Part shown: piece by piece, positions 25,307-32,538 of the stretch
Layout of the letters: each line of letters starts with the position of its first letter
Position numbering within the stretch: the first letter of the stretch is position 1
Assembly (NCBI GenBank): GCA_029572815.1
Contig: JAKPUQ010000014.1
Location: forward strand, 35,682-99,681
Source of the DNA: Bacillota bacterium
GTDB taxonomy: Bacteria > Bacillota > Clostridia > Oscillospirales > Ruminococcaceae
DNA: 64,000 nt
Direction of reading: 5' to 3'
Program-made: the position numbers and the translations under genes
The notes under the pieces: model-generated
The model's input: only the letters and a program-made list of their open reading frames with translations
Databases searched by the model: none
Told to the model about the DNA's origin: nothing

Positions 25307-25375
25307 ATGGGTAATAACCCCATGGTTGGTGCAACAGTTGCTTGCGCAGTTGCTGTTGAAGAGGCTATGAAGTAA
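25307..25375 (+). pseudogene. attR: displaced native 3' end of the GGGtGRT gene
   Basis: Reads in frame as MGNNPMVGATVACAVAVEEA plus Met-Lys and a TAA stop, with no start signals. It is the 66-bp copy of 3985-4050 plus the original stop codon. The bases left of the 45-bp core come from the element, those right of it from the chromosome. Confidence 0.9.
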
Positions 25376-25397
25376 TTCATTACCGGATGTAAATAAA

Positions 25398-25424
25398 GGG
25401 CAGTCCTTGTGGACTGCCCTTTTT
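25398..25424 (+). terminator. Original terminator of the GGGtGRT operon
   Basis: GGGCAGTCC and GGACTGCCC pair around TTGT and are followed by T5. It is now 21.3 kb from its gene and also overlaps the end of the convergent anti-sigma-like gene. Confidence 0.85.
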
Positions 25425-26266
25425 CAGTTAATGACCGCGCCATCGGGGATCGTGAGGTTTGGCACAAGGCTGCCGTAGCCGTAGCTGTCGCCCGAAAAGC
25501 TGCTGCTGCACATTGGTATCACGCTGCCGTAGACGGAGCTGCTGTCCGCTTTTACTACAAGCAGCAGGTCGGGAGTCTCCTTGACCGTGTAGACGCTGTC
25601 ACCGGGGTTGATACGGTAGTTCCCTGTATCTCCGTAGCTGCCTGCGAAGTCACTTACCCTGCCGATATATCTGTCCTGTGTAAAGGCGGAGGTGTTCACG
25701 GTGCTGTCGCGGTAGTCGGTGCCGTTGTAGCTTATGCTGCTGACAGAGATACACCAGAGGTTTGCAGGGGGAGCTGTGGGTGTTTCCACGGCTGTTGTTG
25801 CGGTTGGGACATCGTTACTGTTGGTGATTACGTTTCTCTCCCCAGTCGTCGCCCTTGCAGCAGTGGTGCTTTCAGCCGTGGTCTTTTCCTCCTCAGCGGA
25901 CTTCTCCTCTGTATCGGGCTCAATCTCAGGTACGGAAGTGGCTTCTGCCTTTTCTGTGACCGTCTTTGCAGTGCTGTCTGTTTTCAACAGAGTTGTATGA
26001 GTTCTCACAGTCGTAATGCTTTCTGAAACGGCTGCGGTGCGGCTCTCTGCTTCCGCAACAGTGCCTAAGGACGGGACTTCGATAGCGTCTGTACCCTTCC
26101 CGAAGGCTCCGCCGCCCCATAGTGTGAACACAGCCGCACCTGCGGCGCACAGGGGAGCAACTGCCGCTGCTGTTCTTGTATATATCTTTCTTTTGCGCTT
26201 TTTCTCCGCCTCTATATCCTCAATGCGGCGGAAGACATTCTCTTTCATCTCATCATAGGTTTTCAT
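25424..26266 (-). CDS. Anti-sigma-like single-pass membrane protein
   Basis: About 280 residues from the ATG at 26266, which has GGAGGG 8 bases upstream and overlaps the sigma-factor 3' end. A charged cytoplasmic segment (MKTYDEMKENVFRRIEDIEAEKK) precedes one transmembrane helix (about 34-53), then a long Thr/Glu/Ala-rich disordered stalk and a C-terminal extracytoplasmic domain of about 110 residues that I do not recognise. The position directly after an ECF sigma gene and the topology suggest it holds the sigma factor at the membrane and senses an outside signal; no zinc anti-sigma motif is visible. Confidence 0.75.
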   Translation of the reverse strand: MKTYDEMKENVFRRIEDIEAEKKRKRKIYTRTAAAVAPLCAAGAAVFTLWGGGAFGKGTDAIEVPSLGTVAEAESRTAAVSESITTVRTHTTLLKTDSTAKTVTEKAEATSVPEIEPDTEEKSAEEEKTTAESTTAARATTGERNVITNSNDVPTATTAVETPTAPPANLWCISVSSISYNGTDYRDSTVNTSAFTQDRYIGRVSDFAGSYGDTGNYRINPGDSVYTVKETPDLLLVVKADSSSVYGSVIPMCSSSFSGDSYGYGSLVPNLTIPDGAVIN

Positions 26267-26813
26267 AGTCAAAGCCCTCCATTTCAAGCTGTTTGCGAAG
26301 TGACATTCTGGCACGGTATGCCAGAGTCTCGGTGTTGTGGACGCTTTTCTTCATGACTGCGGCTGCTTCCCTGGTGCTGAACTCCTCGAAGTATATGAGC
26401 CACAGCACCTGTCTGTATTCGGGCTTAAGTTTTCGCATTGCGCGGCGGAGGATTATCTTTCTCTCCTCGCGGATATAGGCTTCCTCCAGCCCCTCCTCGT
26501 CGCTTACGACCTCGGGAGCGTCCTCCGCGGAGACCTCGCCCCGTCTTCTGCATTTGCGCAGGTGGTCTATGGCAAGATTACGACCTATGGTATACAGCCA
26601 TGTGCGGAACTGCCCCTTGCCCTTGTCACGGGGCTTTTTTGTGCCGAGAAGCACGAAGGTGTCCTCGGCAATGTCCTCGGCGGTGTGGATATTCCCGAGG
26701 ATACTGCACAGATAGAAGATAAGACCGTCCTTGTAGTCCCTGATTATCTCGGCGAGACCTTCCATGTCGCCTTCATCGCGGAAACGGCGGTAGCTACTTG
26801 CACCGTTGTCCAT
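26253..26813 (-). CDS. ECF-type RNA polymerase sigma factor
   Basis: A 186-residue sigma-70 family protein. Region 2 contains ILGNIHTAEDIAEDTFVLL and GQFRTWLYTIGRNLAIDHLRK; region 4 contains LKPEYRQVLWLIYFEEFSTREAAAVM with its helix-turn-helix. Region 3 is missing, as in ECF sigmas. I start it at the ATG at 26813, with AAAGGAG upstream. It is translationally coupled to the membrane protein that follows and diverges from the retron promoter about 100 bases away. Confidence 0.9.
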   Translation of the reverse strand: MDNGASSYRRFRDEGDMEGLAEIIRDYKDGLIFYLCSILGNIHTAEDIAEDTFVLLGTKKPRDKGKGQFRTWLYTIGRNLAIDHLRKCRRRGEVSAEDAPEVVSDEEGLEEAYIREERKIILRRAMRKLKPEYRQVLWLIYFEEFSTREAAAVMKKSVHNTETLAYRARMSLRKQLEMEGFDYENL

Positions 26814-26911
26814 TGAGACACTCCTTTCCGAAGGATCTTCACTGTCCTTCACTCTTTACACGACGGAGAAGCTCCTGACCTCACACCTATGATACAACTT
26901 TTTTTCACCTC

Positions 26912-26940
26912 TTGCAATACTCTACGCAAAGTGCTATAAT
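26912..26940 (+). promoter_or_regulatory. Retron promoter
   Basis: TTGCAA and TATAAT with a 17-bp spacer. Transcription would begin about 26947, at the left foot of the msr-msd RNA. Confidence 0.85.
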
Positions 26941-26949
26941 ATTACAAAA

Positions 26950-27121
26950 GCAGACGGGCTGCGGCAGCGTAACGCATGATGTGCAACTGCGGCGAGTCGC
27001 CGCGGGAATCATTTAAAACCACGGACTTTATCACAAGTTTCTCCGACGAATTTCAATTAACTCCGTTAATAATAAGATTCGTCTCCGAAACATATGAATG
27101 TTTTGTGCCGCAGCCTGCTGC
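26950..27121 (+). ncRNA. Retron msr-msd RNA
   Basis: The outer repeats a1 (GGCTGCGGCA, 26957-26966) and a2 (TGCCGCAGCC, 27106-27115) are perfectly complementary and extend outward with a G-U and a C-G pair. Inside lies an msr hairpin GCGGCG-AGT-CGCCGC (26989-27003, extendable to 26987-27005). The msd is a long hairpin: GTTTC (27037-27041) with GAAAC (27087-27091), a TCC/TCC internal loop, GACGAAT (27045-27051) with ATTCGTC (27077-27083), and an inner ATTAAC-TCC-GTTAAT stem (27056-27070). The G at 26967, just after a1, is the likely 2'-5' branch base. The reverse transcriptase gene starts 21 bases after the RNA. Confidence 0.9.
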
Positions 27122-27141
27122 TGTAAAAGAGGTGATGACTG

Positions 27142-28119
27142 ATGACAGATGTTGATGTTATGCTTATATCGGAGGTGCTGGGAGTGCCTGTGAGGAAGCT
27201 CTATATGCTCAGCAGCGACCGTGTGCCGCGGAAAAAGCGCAGCGGCAGCTACTCAAACTATCATCAGTCTGTGATATATACTGGAAAGGCGAAGAAAAAG
27301 CGCGTCCTGACCGTTCCCAACGGCTTTCTGAAGCTGGTCCAGCGGCGCATACTTGACCGCTGCCTCAGCAAGCTGCCCATTTCGGAGTACGCGACGGCTT
27401 ACAGAAAGGGCGTATCTGTCCGCGACAACGCTGCCTGCCACAGTGGGGCGGACTTCATAATAAAGCTTGATATATCGGGATTTTTCGACAGTATCAACGA
27501 TGACGCGGTGTACATGGTGATGAAGCAGTTCAGGCTCAGTCCAAGGGCGACCTCTCTGATAACACATCTCTGTGTACACAGGGGAGTCCTGCCCCAGGGC
27601 GCTCCCACATCGCCATATATCGCCAATCTGGTCATGAAGCATTTCGATGACAGCATAGGCGCATGGTGCAGGGAAAGGAACATCACCTATACCCGCTACT
27701 GCGACGATATGACCTTCTCGGGCAGCCGTGATGACCTGCTGGACAGCCATGTGGTCGGAAGGGTCAGCAGAAAGCTCTATTCCATGGGCTTTGAACTCAA
27801 CCGTGAAAAGACTGTTTTTGCAGGCCGTTCACAGCGCCAGACCGTTACGGGGCTGGTGGTCAACGAAAAGCCGGACCTTCCCAGGGAAAAACGCCGTGAG
27901 CTTCGGCAGGAGGTGTACTACTGCCTTAAATACGGCGTCAGGGAGCACCTTTCGCGGCTCTGCAGCGGCGATACGCCGCTTCACTACATAAACGGACTTA
28001 TTGGCAGAATTGCCTACGGACTTCAGCAGAGACCTGACGATATAAAGCTGAGGGAAAGCTTTGAAAATCTGAAGGAACTTAGAGAAAAAGAGGCACAAAA
28101 TGAAGAAAAAGGTAATTAA
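27142..28119 (+). CDS. Retron reverse transcriptase
   Basis: A 325-residue RT with both motifs that mark retron enzymes: NAACH (NAxxH, residues 96-100) between RT motifs 2 and A, and VTG (235-237) in the thumb region. The catalytic core is intact: IIKLDISGFF with Asp110, QGAPTSP (152-158) and YCDD (186-189). It would reverse-transcribe the msd part of the RNA encoded just upstream to make branched msDNA. Cys in place of the usual Ala in Y-x-DD is a minor variation. The ribosome site GAGGTGAT precedes the ATG. The gene overlaps the hydrolase gene by 20 bases. No fused effector domain is visible. Confidence 0.95.
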   Translation: MTDVDVMLISEVLGVPVRKLYMLSSDRVPRKKRSGSYSNYHQSVIYTGKAKKKRVLTVPNGFLKLVQRRILDRCLSKLPISEYATAYRKGVSVRDNAACHSGADFIIKLDISGFFDSINDDAVYMVMKQFRLSPRATSLITHLCVHRGVLPQGAPTSPYIANLVMKHFDDSIGAWCRERNITYTRYCDDMTFSGSRDDLLDSHVVGRVSRKLYSMGFELNREKTVFAGRSQRQTVTGLVVNEKPDLPREKRRELRQEVYYCLKYGVREHLSRLCSGDTPLHYINGLIGRIAYGLQQRPDDIKLRESFENLKELREKEAQNEEKGN

Positions 28120-29164
28120 AATATCCGCGGTGATACTGGTGCCGCTGCTCATTGCAGGCTGTATCACAGGATTTGTCATAACAAAAAAGGAAATGGACAA
28201 GAACTTCGGCAGGGGAGAGTACCCCGACAAGAGGTATACTGCCACATGGTTCTATGACCATTATGAGGAGGAATATCCCCGTCAGGAGGTAAGCTTCAAA
28301 TCGGGTGAAAACGACCTCAAGGGCTTTATCTACGGCGCCGACAAGGACAGGGGACTCATCGTTTTCGCCCACGGAATCGGCAGCGGTCATGAGTTCTATC
28401 TGGGGCTTATAACCCGTCTGGTGGACAGGGGCTGGCGCGTTTTCGCCTATGACTGCACGGGCAGCGGCTACAGCGAGGGCGATGGTACGGTAGGTCTGGC
28501 GCAGTCCGCTCTTGACCTTGACAGTGCCCTTACCTTTGCGGAGGGCGACTCCCGTCTGAACAGTCTCGACACATTTGTCCTGGGACACAGCTGGGGAGGC
28601 TACGCCTCGGCGGCGGTGCTGAACTTCGACCACGATATAAAGGGCTGCGTTACCATGTCAGGCTATAATACGCCCTTTGAGGAGCTTGCCGAGACCTGCG
28701 ACGGAATGTTCGGCGGCGCGTCAAAGCTCATCTATCCCTTTGTGTGGGCGTACAACAAGGCGACCTTCGGGAAGAATGCCTCCCTTTCGGCAGTGGAGGG
28801 CATTAACAAGTCGGGTATCCCCGTACTTGTCATGCACGGTGACAAGGACGATGTCATCGCCTATGACGGAGCTTCCATAATCGCTCATAAGGACGAGATA
28901 ACAAATCCCAATGTGGAGTATAGGGTGTTCTCCGAGGAGGACCGCAACGGTCACAACTCCTATTTCAACACTTCCGAGTACACGGAATACAAGAAGATGA
29001 TACTCACTCCCCTCCAGGATGAGCTGAATGAGAAGTATAACAATGATGTCCCCGAGGAGGAGCTGATACGCTTCTACGAGTCCATAGACGGGGAACTGTA
29101 CAATGGCTTCAATGTCGAGGTGGTGGAGCTTATAGACAGCTTCTTCGGAAAAACACAGAACTGA
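28100..29164 (+). CDS. Alpha/beta hydrolase, possible retron effector
   Basis: A 354-residue serine hydrolase. The N-terminus (MKKKVIKISAVILVPLLIAGC) is a signal or anchor with a possible lipobox LIAGC. The fold signatures are the oxyanion-loop HGIG (VFAHGIGSGHEFY), the nucleophile elbow GHSWGGYAS (about 162-170), the acid in VLVMHGDKDDVIAYDG, and a late His in RNGHNSYF. Substrate unknown. It overlaps the RT gene by 20 bases, shares its promoter and is closed by the terminator at 29170, so it is co-expressed with the retron. Retrons usually have an effector gene here, but the export signal is unusual and it could instead be an independent housekeeping lipase/esterase. Confidence 0.88.
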   Translation: MKKKVIKISAVILVPLLIAGCITGFVITKKEMDKNFGRGEYPDKRYTATWFYDHYEEEYPRQEVSFKSGENDLKGFIYGADKDRGLIVFAHGIGSGHEFYLGLITRLVDRGWRVFAYDCTGSGYSEGDGTVGLAQSALDLDSALTFAEGDSRLNSLDTFVLGHSWGGYASAAVLNFDHDIKGCVTMSGYNTPFEELAETCDGMFGGASKLIYPFVWAYNKATFGKNASLSAVEGINKSGIPVLVMHGDKDDVIAYDGASIIAHKDEITNPNVEYRVFSEEDRNGHNSYFNTSEYTEYKKMILTPLQDELNEKYNNDVPEEELIRFYESIDGELYNGFNVEVVELIDSFFGKTQN

Positions 29165-29169
29165 CGGAG

Positions 29170-29197
29170 AGAGGTGCACAGAGTGCGCCTCTTTTTC
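29170..29197 (+). terminator. Terminator of the retron operon
   Basis: AGAGGTGCAC and GTGCGCCTCT form a 10-bp stem (one G-U) around AGA, followed by TTTT. Confidence 0.85.
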
Positions 29198-29239
29198 GCT
29201 ATAAAGCGCTTTTGCAAGAAAAATTTTCCCCTGCGGCTG

Positions 29240-29278
29240 TTGCTATTTTCGTATTTTTGTGTTATAATAAAATAGCAA
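29240..29278 (+). promoter_or_regulatory. Promoter of the zinc-protein cluster inside an inverted repeat
   Basis: TTGCTA and TATAAT (29263-29268) are 17 bp apart. The promoter lies within a perfect 10-bp inverted repeat, TTGCTATTTT (29240-29249) and AAAATAGCAA (29269-29278), which may be an operator. Confidence 0.75.
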
Positions 29279-29317
29279 AATGAAATCAATTCTCAGATTG
29301 AAAGGAGGAGCCTGACC

Positions 29318-29617
29318 ATGAAAAGCCTTATGAAACGCATTTCCGCAGCTGCGGCAGCTGTGCTCTTTGTGCTGGTCATTTTCTGCTCCTCTGCATTTAT
29401 AGCTGTCCATGGTCATCATCACTGTACGGATGAGGACTGCGTTGTCTGCGCTGTGCTGGAGCAGTGCCATGAGTCCATGGATACTCTGGGTACATCTTTG
29501 CCTGCATTGGTGCTTTCGGCAGCTGTTATTGTACTGGCTGTTATTCTTGTATCCTGTGCTGCAGGGAGCTTTACGGACAGTACCCTTATATCACTCAAAG
29601 TAGAACTTCTGAACTGA
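29318..29617 (+). CDS. Small metal-motif membrane protein
   Basis: A 99-residue protein with two transmembrane segments (about 10-30 and 60-82) and between them a His/Cys cluster HGHHHCTDEDCVVC followed by LEQCHE. Such a cluster could bind zinc. Position before a zinc-type substrate-binding lipoprotein supports a part in metal handling, but I recognise no characterised family. The start is preceded by AAAGGAGG. Confidence 0.7.
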   Translation: MKSLMKRISAAAAAVLFVLVIFCSSAFIAVHGHHHCTDEDCVVCAVLEQCHESMDTLGTSLPALVLSAAVIVLAVILVSCAAGSFTDSTLISLKVELLN

Positions 29618-29643
29618 ATACGGTTTTTGTGCCTATTTGCAGC

Positions 29644-29662
29644 AGGAGCATAGCTCCTTTTT
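29644..29662 (+). terminator. Short hairpin with T-run, weak terminator or attenuator
   Basis: AGGAGC-ATA-GCTCCT followed by TTTT, lying in the 89-base gap between the small membrane protein and the zinc-binding lipoprotein; an outer GCAGCA/TGCTGC pair brackets it. Confidence 0.5.
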
Positions 29663-29705
29663 CGTGCTGCGCAAAAAAACTGTATTCATTTCGGAGGTTC
29701 TTTTT

Positions 29706-30716
29706 ATGTTTATCAGAAAATCATTTATAACAGCAATGGCAATGGCAGTGGCTGCGGCAGGTCTTACAGGCTGCGGAGCTTCACGCGAATCGGACACCGC
29801 AGGCAGTGCAGCCGGCGGAAACAAATCAGGCAGGCTCAGCGTGGTGTGCACCATCTTCCCCGAGTATGACTGGGTGAAGCAGATAATGGGCGACCATGCC
29901 GATGAGGCAGACCTTACCTATCTCCTCAGCAGCGGCACCGACCTTCACAACTATCAGCCCACTGCAAGCGACATCATGAAGATATCTACCTGTGACATTT
30001 TTATCCATGTGGGCGGCGAGTCCGACAAGTGGGTGGAGGACGCCCTTGACGAGGCTGACAACAAGGATATGCAGGTCATCGACCTTATGGAGCTCCTTGG
30101 CGGTTCCGCAAAAGAGGAGGAAGTGAAGGAGGGAATGGAAGCCGAGGAAGAAGATGAGGAGGAAGAGGAAGGCGAGGTCGAGTACGATGAGCATATATGG
30201 CTTTCTCTGAAAAACGCAAAGACCGCCTGCAGTGTAATTAACGGAGCGCTTGCGAAGGCTGACCCCGACCACGCTGCCGATTACAGCAGCTCTCTTGAGG
30301 ACTACACAAAGAAACTGGACGAAATGGACGAGAGCTTTCGCAGCATCACCGACAGCGCCGAGAACAAGACCCTCATATTCGGCGACCGCTTCCCGTTCCG
30401 CTATCTCTTCGATGACTACGGTCTGGATTACTATGCGGCTTTCGCGGGCTGCTCTGCGGAAAGCGAAGCCAGCTTCAGCACTATCAGCTTCCTGTCCGAA
30501 AAGCTGGACCAGCTTGAGTGCGATACCATATTCACCATTGAGAATTCCGACAAGTCCATTGCAGAGGCTGTCATCAGGAATTCAGGCAGAAAGGACTGTT
30601 CTGTTGCGGAGCTCAACTCCATACAGTCAGTCACAATGAATGACGTCAACAGCGGTGTGACATACCTTTCACTTATGCAGCAGAACTGCGATGTTCTGGC
30701 TGAATACCTCGGCTGA
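29706..30716 (+). CDS. Zinc/manganese ABC transporter substrate-binding lipoprotein
   Basis: A 336-residue ZnuA/TroA-type protein with a lipoprotein signal (LTGCG). Metal-ligand positions of the family are visible: HNYQPTASD for the first His, DEHIWLSLKNA for the second, and late FTIENSDKSIAEAV. Between the first two ligands, where ZnuA proteins have a His-rich loop, this one has a very acidic stretch rich in Glu (about residues 135-160). No permease or ATPase gene is next to it, so it must work with a transporter encoded elsewhere. The start at 29706 has GGAGG upstream. Confidence 0.88.
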   Translation: MFIRKSFITAMAMAVAAAGLTGCGASRESDTAGSAAGGNKSGRLSVVCTIFPEYDWVKQIMGDHADEADLTYLLSSGTDLHNYQPTASDIMKISTCDIFIHVGGESDKWVEDALDEADNKDMQVIDLMELLGGSAKEEEVKEGMEAEEEDEEEEEGEVEYDEHIWLSLKNAKTACSVINGALAKADPDHAADYSSSLEDYTKKLDEMDESFRSITDSAENKTLIFGDRFPFRYLFDDYGLDYYAAFAGCSAESEASFSTISFLSEKLDQLECDTIFTIENSDKSIAEAVIRNSGRKDCSVAELNSIQSVTMNDVNSGVTYLSLMQQNCDVLAEYLG

Positions 30717-30739
30717 GCCGAAGAAACGGAGGTATAGCC

Positions 30740-31282
30740 ATGAGAGCTATAAAACTATTTTCAGTATTATCCGCAGCAGCTGTCTGCCTTTGCTCCTGCG
30801 GCGGCACAAAGCCTGTTTCGGAGCAGGCGGCTGCGCCTGCCGCAGTGACCTCAGCAGTGGAAGAGACCACAGTTCCCTTCGGAGGCATAGTTCCCAAGGA
30901 GGAGAAGTTCAAGGGCGCCAACGGCTTCGACGTTGACCTTACGGAGCTGAGCGCTTCAATGGTCTATGCGGAGGTCTACGATATGGTGTACAATCCCGAT
31001 GACTATGTGGGCAAAACCGTCAGGGCGAGAGGTCCATTCTCCTATTTCAAGGACGAGGCTACGGGCAACGAGTATTTCGCAGTGCTCATAAGCGACGCCA
31101 CAGCCTGCTGTTCACAGGGAATTGAGTTCGTGCTGGACGGCGACTACACCTACCCTCAGGACTATCCTGCGGTGGATACGGAGATAACCGTGAACGGTGT
31201 TTTCAACTATTACAAGGAGAACGGCTTCACTTACTGTCAGCTGACAGGGGCAACACTTGAGGACAGCAAACTGGCGTGGTAA
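30740..31282 (+). CDS. OB-fold-like lipoprotein of the zinc cluster
   Basis: A 180-residue lipoprotein (lipobox CLCSCGG near residue 20) with a Thr/Ala-rich linker and a C-terminal domain of about 120 residues, AEVYDMVYNPDDYVGKTVRA...ACCSQGIEFVLDGD...ITVNGVFNYYKENG. That domain resembles the extracytoplasmic part of YcgQ/TIGR03943-like proteins, which occur near zinc uptake genes. It follows the substrate-binding gene by 23 bases with its own GGAGG. Confidence 0.7.
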   Translation: MRAIKLFSVLSAAAVCLCSCGGTKPVSEQAAAPAAVTSAVEETTVPFGGIVPKEEKFKGANGFDVDLTELSASMVYAEVYDMVYNPDDYVGKTVRARGPFSYFKDEATGNEYFAVLISDATACCSQGIEFVLDGDYTYPQDYPAVDTEITVNGVFNYYKENGFTYCQLTGATLEDSKLAW

Positions 31283-31327
31283 GTGCTTTTCCCGATGACA
31301 GCTTTCAGCGAGATACATGGCTGTCTA

Positions 31328-31356
31328 TTGACAAAAAGCCTGTATAATGGTATAAT
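31328..31356 (+). promoter_or_regulatory. Promoter of the DegV gene
   Basis: Perfect TTGACA and TATAAT with 17 bp between them; a second TATAAT at 31343 is too close to the -35. Confidence 0.8.
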
Positions 31357-31421
31357 CTCCTATGGGAGAAAATGCTCCTTTGGGGAGCAGTCGGAAAGCT
31401 GATCTGAAACGAGGAATAGTA

Positions 31422-32303
31422 ATGAAAACTGCGGTAATGACTGATACAAACAGCGGCATAACACTGACAGAAGGAAGCAGCAACGGCATATATGTGCTGC
31501 CAATGCCTGTAGTCATCGACGGAAAGGACTACATGGAGGAGCTGACGCTCACCAATGACGATATTTACAAGGCACTCAACGAGAACAAGGACATCGTTTC
31601 GTCCCAGCCCTCTCCGGGAGCTCTTACAGAGATGTGGGAGAAGATATTCGCGGACGGCTATGACGAGCTGGTATATATCCCCATGTCAAGCGGCCTCAGC
31701 GGCTCATGCAATACCGCAAAGGCTCTTGCTATGGACTACGACGGAAAGGTAGTTGTCATCGACAACCACCGTATCTCAATAACCCTTCTGGACTCGGTCT
31801 ACGATGCGAAGTACATGGCTGAAAACGGAAAGAGCGCGGTGGAGATAAGGGATGCCCTTGAAAAGAGCGCCTATGACAACGATATATATATCACCCTTCA
31901 CAGCCTCAAGCGCATAACCAAGACAGGACGCATAACCTCTGCGGGAGCGGCTATCGCGACAGTGCTCAATCTCAAGCCCATTCTGAAGATACAGGGCGGC
32001 AAGCTTGACGCCTACGCAAAGGCAAGAGGCATGGCGGCTGCGGAGCAGAAGATGTTCGAGGCTGTCCACAAGGACCTCAGCGGAAAGTACGCAGGCATAG
32101 CCAAGGAGCACCTGAGCATAGGTGCGGCAGGCACTATGGAGTCTCCCGAAACTGCAAGGCAGTGGGTGGAGAAGGTGCAGAGCGAGTTCCCGGGGTACAA
32201 GGTGACATACCGTCCCCTTGCCTGTTCAATTGCAAGCCATATCGGCACAAACACTCAGGGCGTGGCAGTAGGTATCACTGAGAGACCACTGGTCTGTGAA
32301 TAA
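31422..32303 (+). CDS. DegV family fatty-acid-binding protein
   Basis: A 293-residue DegV protein. It begins MKTAVMTDTNSGIT, has the family SSQPSPGALTEMWEK and YIPMSSGLSGSCNTA loops, and ends with HIGTNTQGVAVG. DegV/FakB proteins bind fatty acids and hand them to a fatty acid kinase for phospholipid synthesis. No kinase gene is nearby. I start at the ATG at 31422 (GAGGAAT upstream) rather than the earlier in-frame ATG at 31362 in the leader. Confidence 0.9.
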   Translation: MKTAVMTDTNSGITLTEGSSNGIYVLPMPVVIDGKDYMEELTLTNDDIYKALNENKDIVSSQPSPGALTEMWEKIFADGYDELVYIPMSSGLSGSCNTAKALAMDYDGKVVVIDNHRISITLLDSVYDAKYMAENGKSAVEIRDALEKSAYDNDIYITLHSLKRITKTGRITSAGAAIATVLNLKPILKIQGGKLDAYAKARGMAAAEQKMFEAVHKDLSGKYAGIAKEHLSIGAAGTMESPETARQWVEKVQSEFPGYKVTYRPLACSIASHIGTNTQGVAVGITERPLVCE

Positions 32304-32321
32304 ATAAGAATACAGATAATC

Positions 32322-32348
32322 ATGAGCGGCAATGCCGCTCATTTTTTG
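32322..32348 (+). terminator. Terminator of the DegV gene
   Basis: ATGAGCGGC-AAT-GCCGCTCAT followed by T6. Confidence 0.92.
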
Positions 32349-32454
32349 TTTGTGTTATGAAGAACGGTTAGTACATGATAACTATGATTCGGCTATTTAC
32401 AGGCTCTTGCGGGCGCTATATAAGTTTCTTGTATGCAACAAACGATGCTATAGG

Positions 32455-32483
32455 TTGATTTTATAAGGACAACGTGTTATAAT
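32455..32483 (+). promoter_or_regulatory. Promoter of sufCB
   Basis: TTGATT and TATAAT with a 17-bp spacer, 56 bases ahead of the sufC start. Confidence 0.75.
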
Positions 32484-32538
32484 TGATAATGTAATAACAA
32501 TGTAAGACAGCTAAAGATCACACGAAGGGGGATCAATA

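Larger units (their letters stand above)
4051..25372. mobile_element. 21.3-kb integrated mobilizable element with replication and partition genes
   Basis: Bounded by the direct repeat of the GGGtGRT gene tail, with a tyrosine integrase and an Xis-like gene at the right end. It holds MobC, a HUH relaxase, an oriT-like region, CHC2 primase, SF3 helicase, iteron-like repeats and a parMR-like locus. Cargo is an AAA ATPase, a restriction-modification operon and a STAND NTPase. No VirB4, VirD4/T4CP or other mating-pore gene is visible, so it should need a helper conjugative element. The limits follow from the 45-bp core and could shift within it. Confidence 0.9.

Noticed and set aside
4051..25372. 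Self-transmissible conjugative element
   Set aside because: Relaxase and MobC are present but no VirB4, coupling protein or channel component was found, so mobilizable is the better description.
27142..28119. Group II intron or diversity-generating retroelement RT
   Set aside because: No maturase or intron RNA domains, no template repeat or variable target gene; the NAxxH and VTG motifs and the upstream a1/a2 RNA identify a retron.
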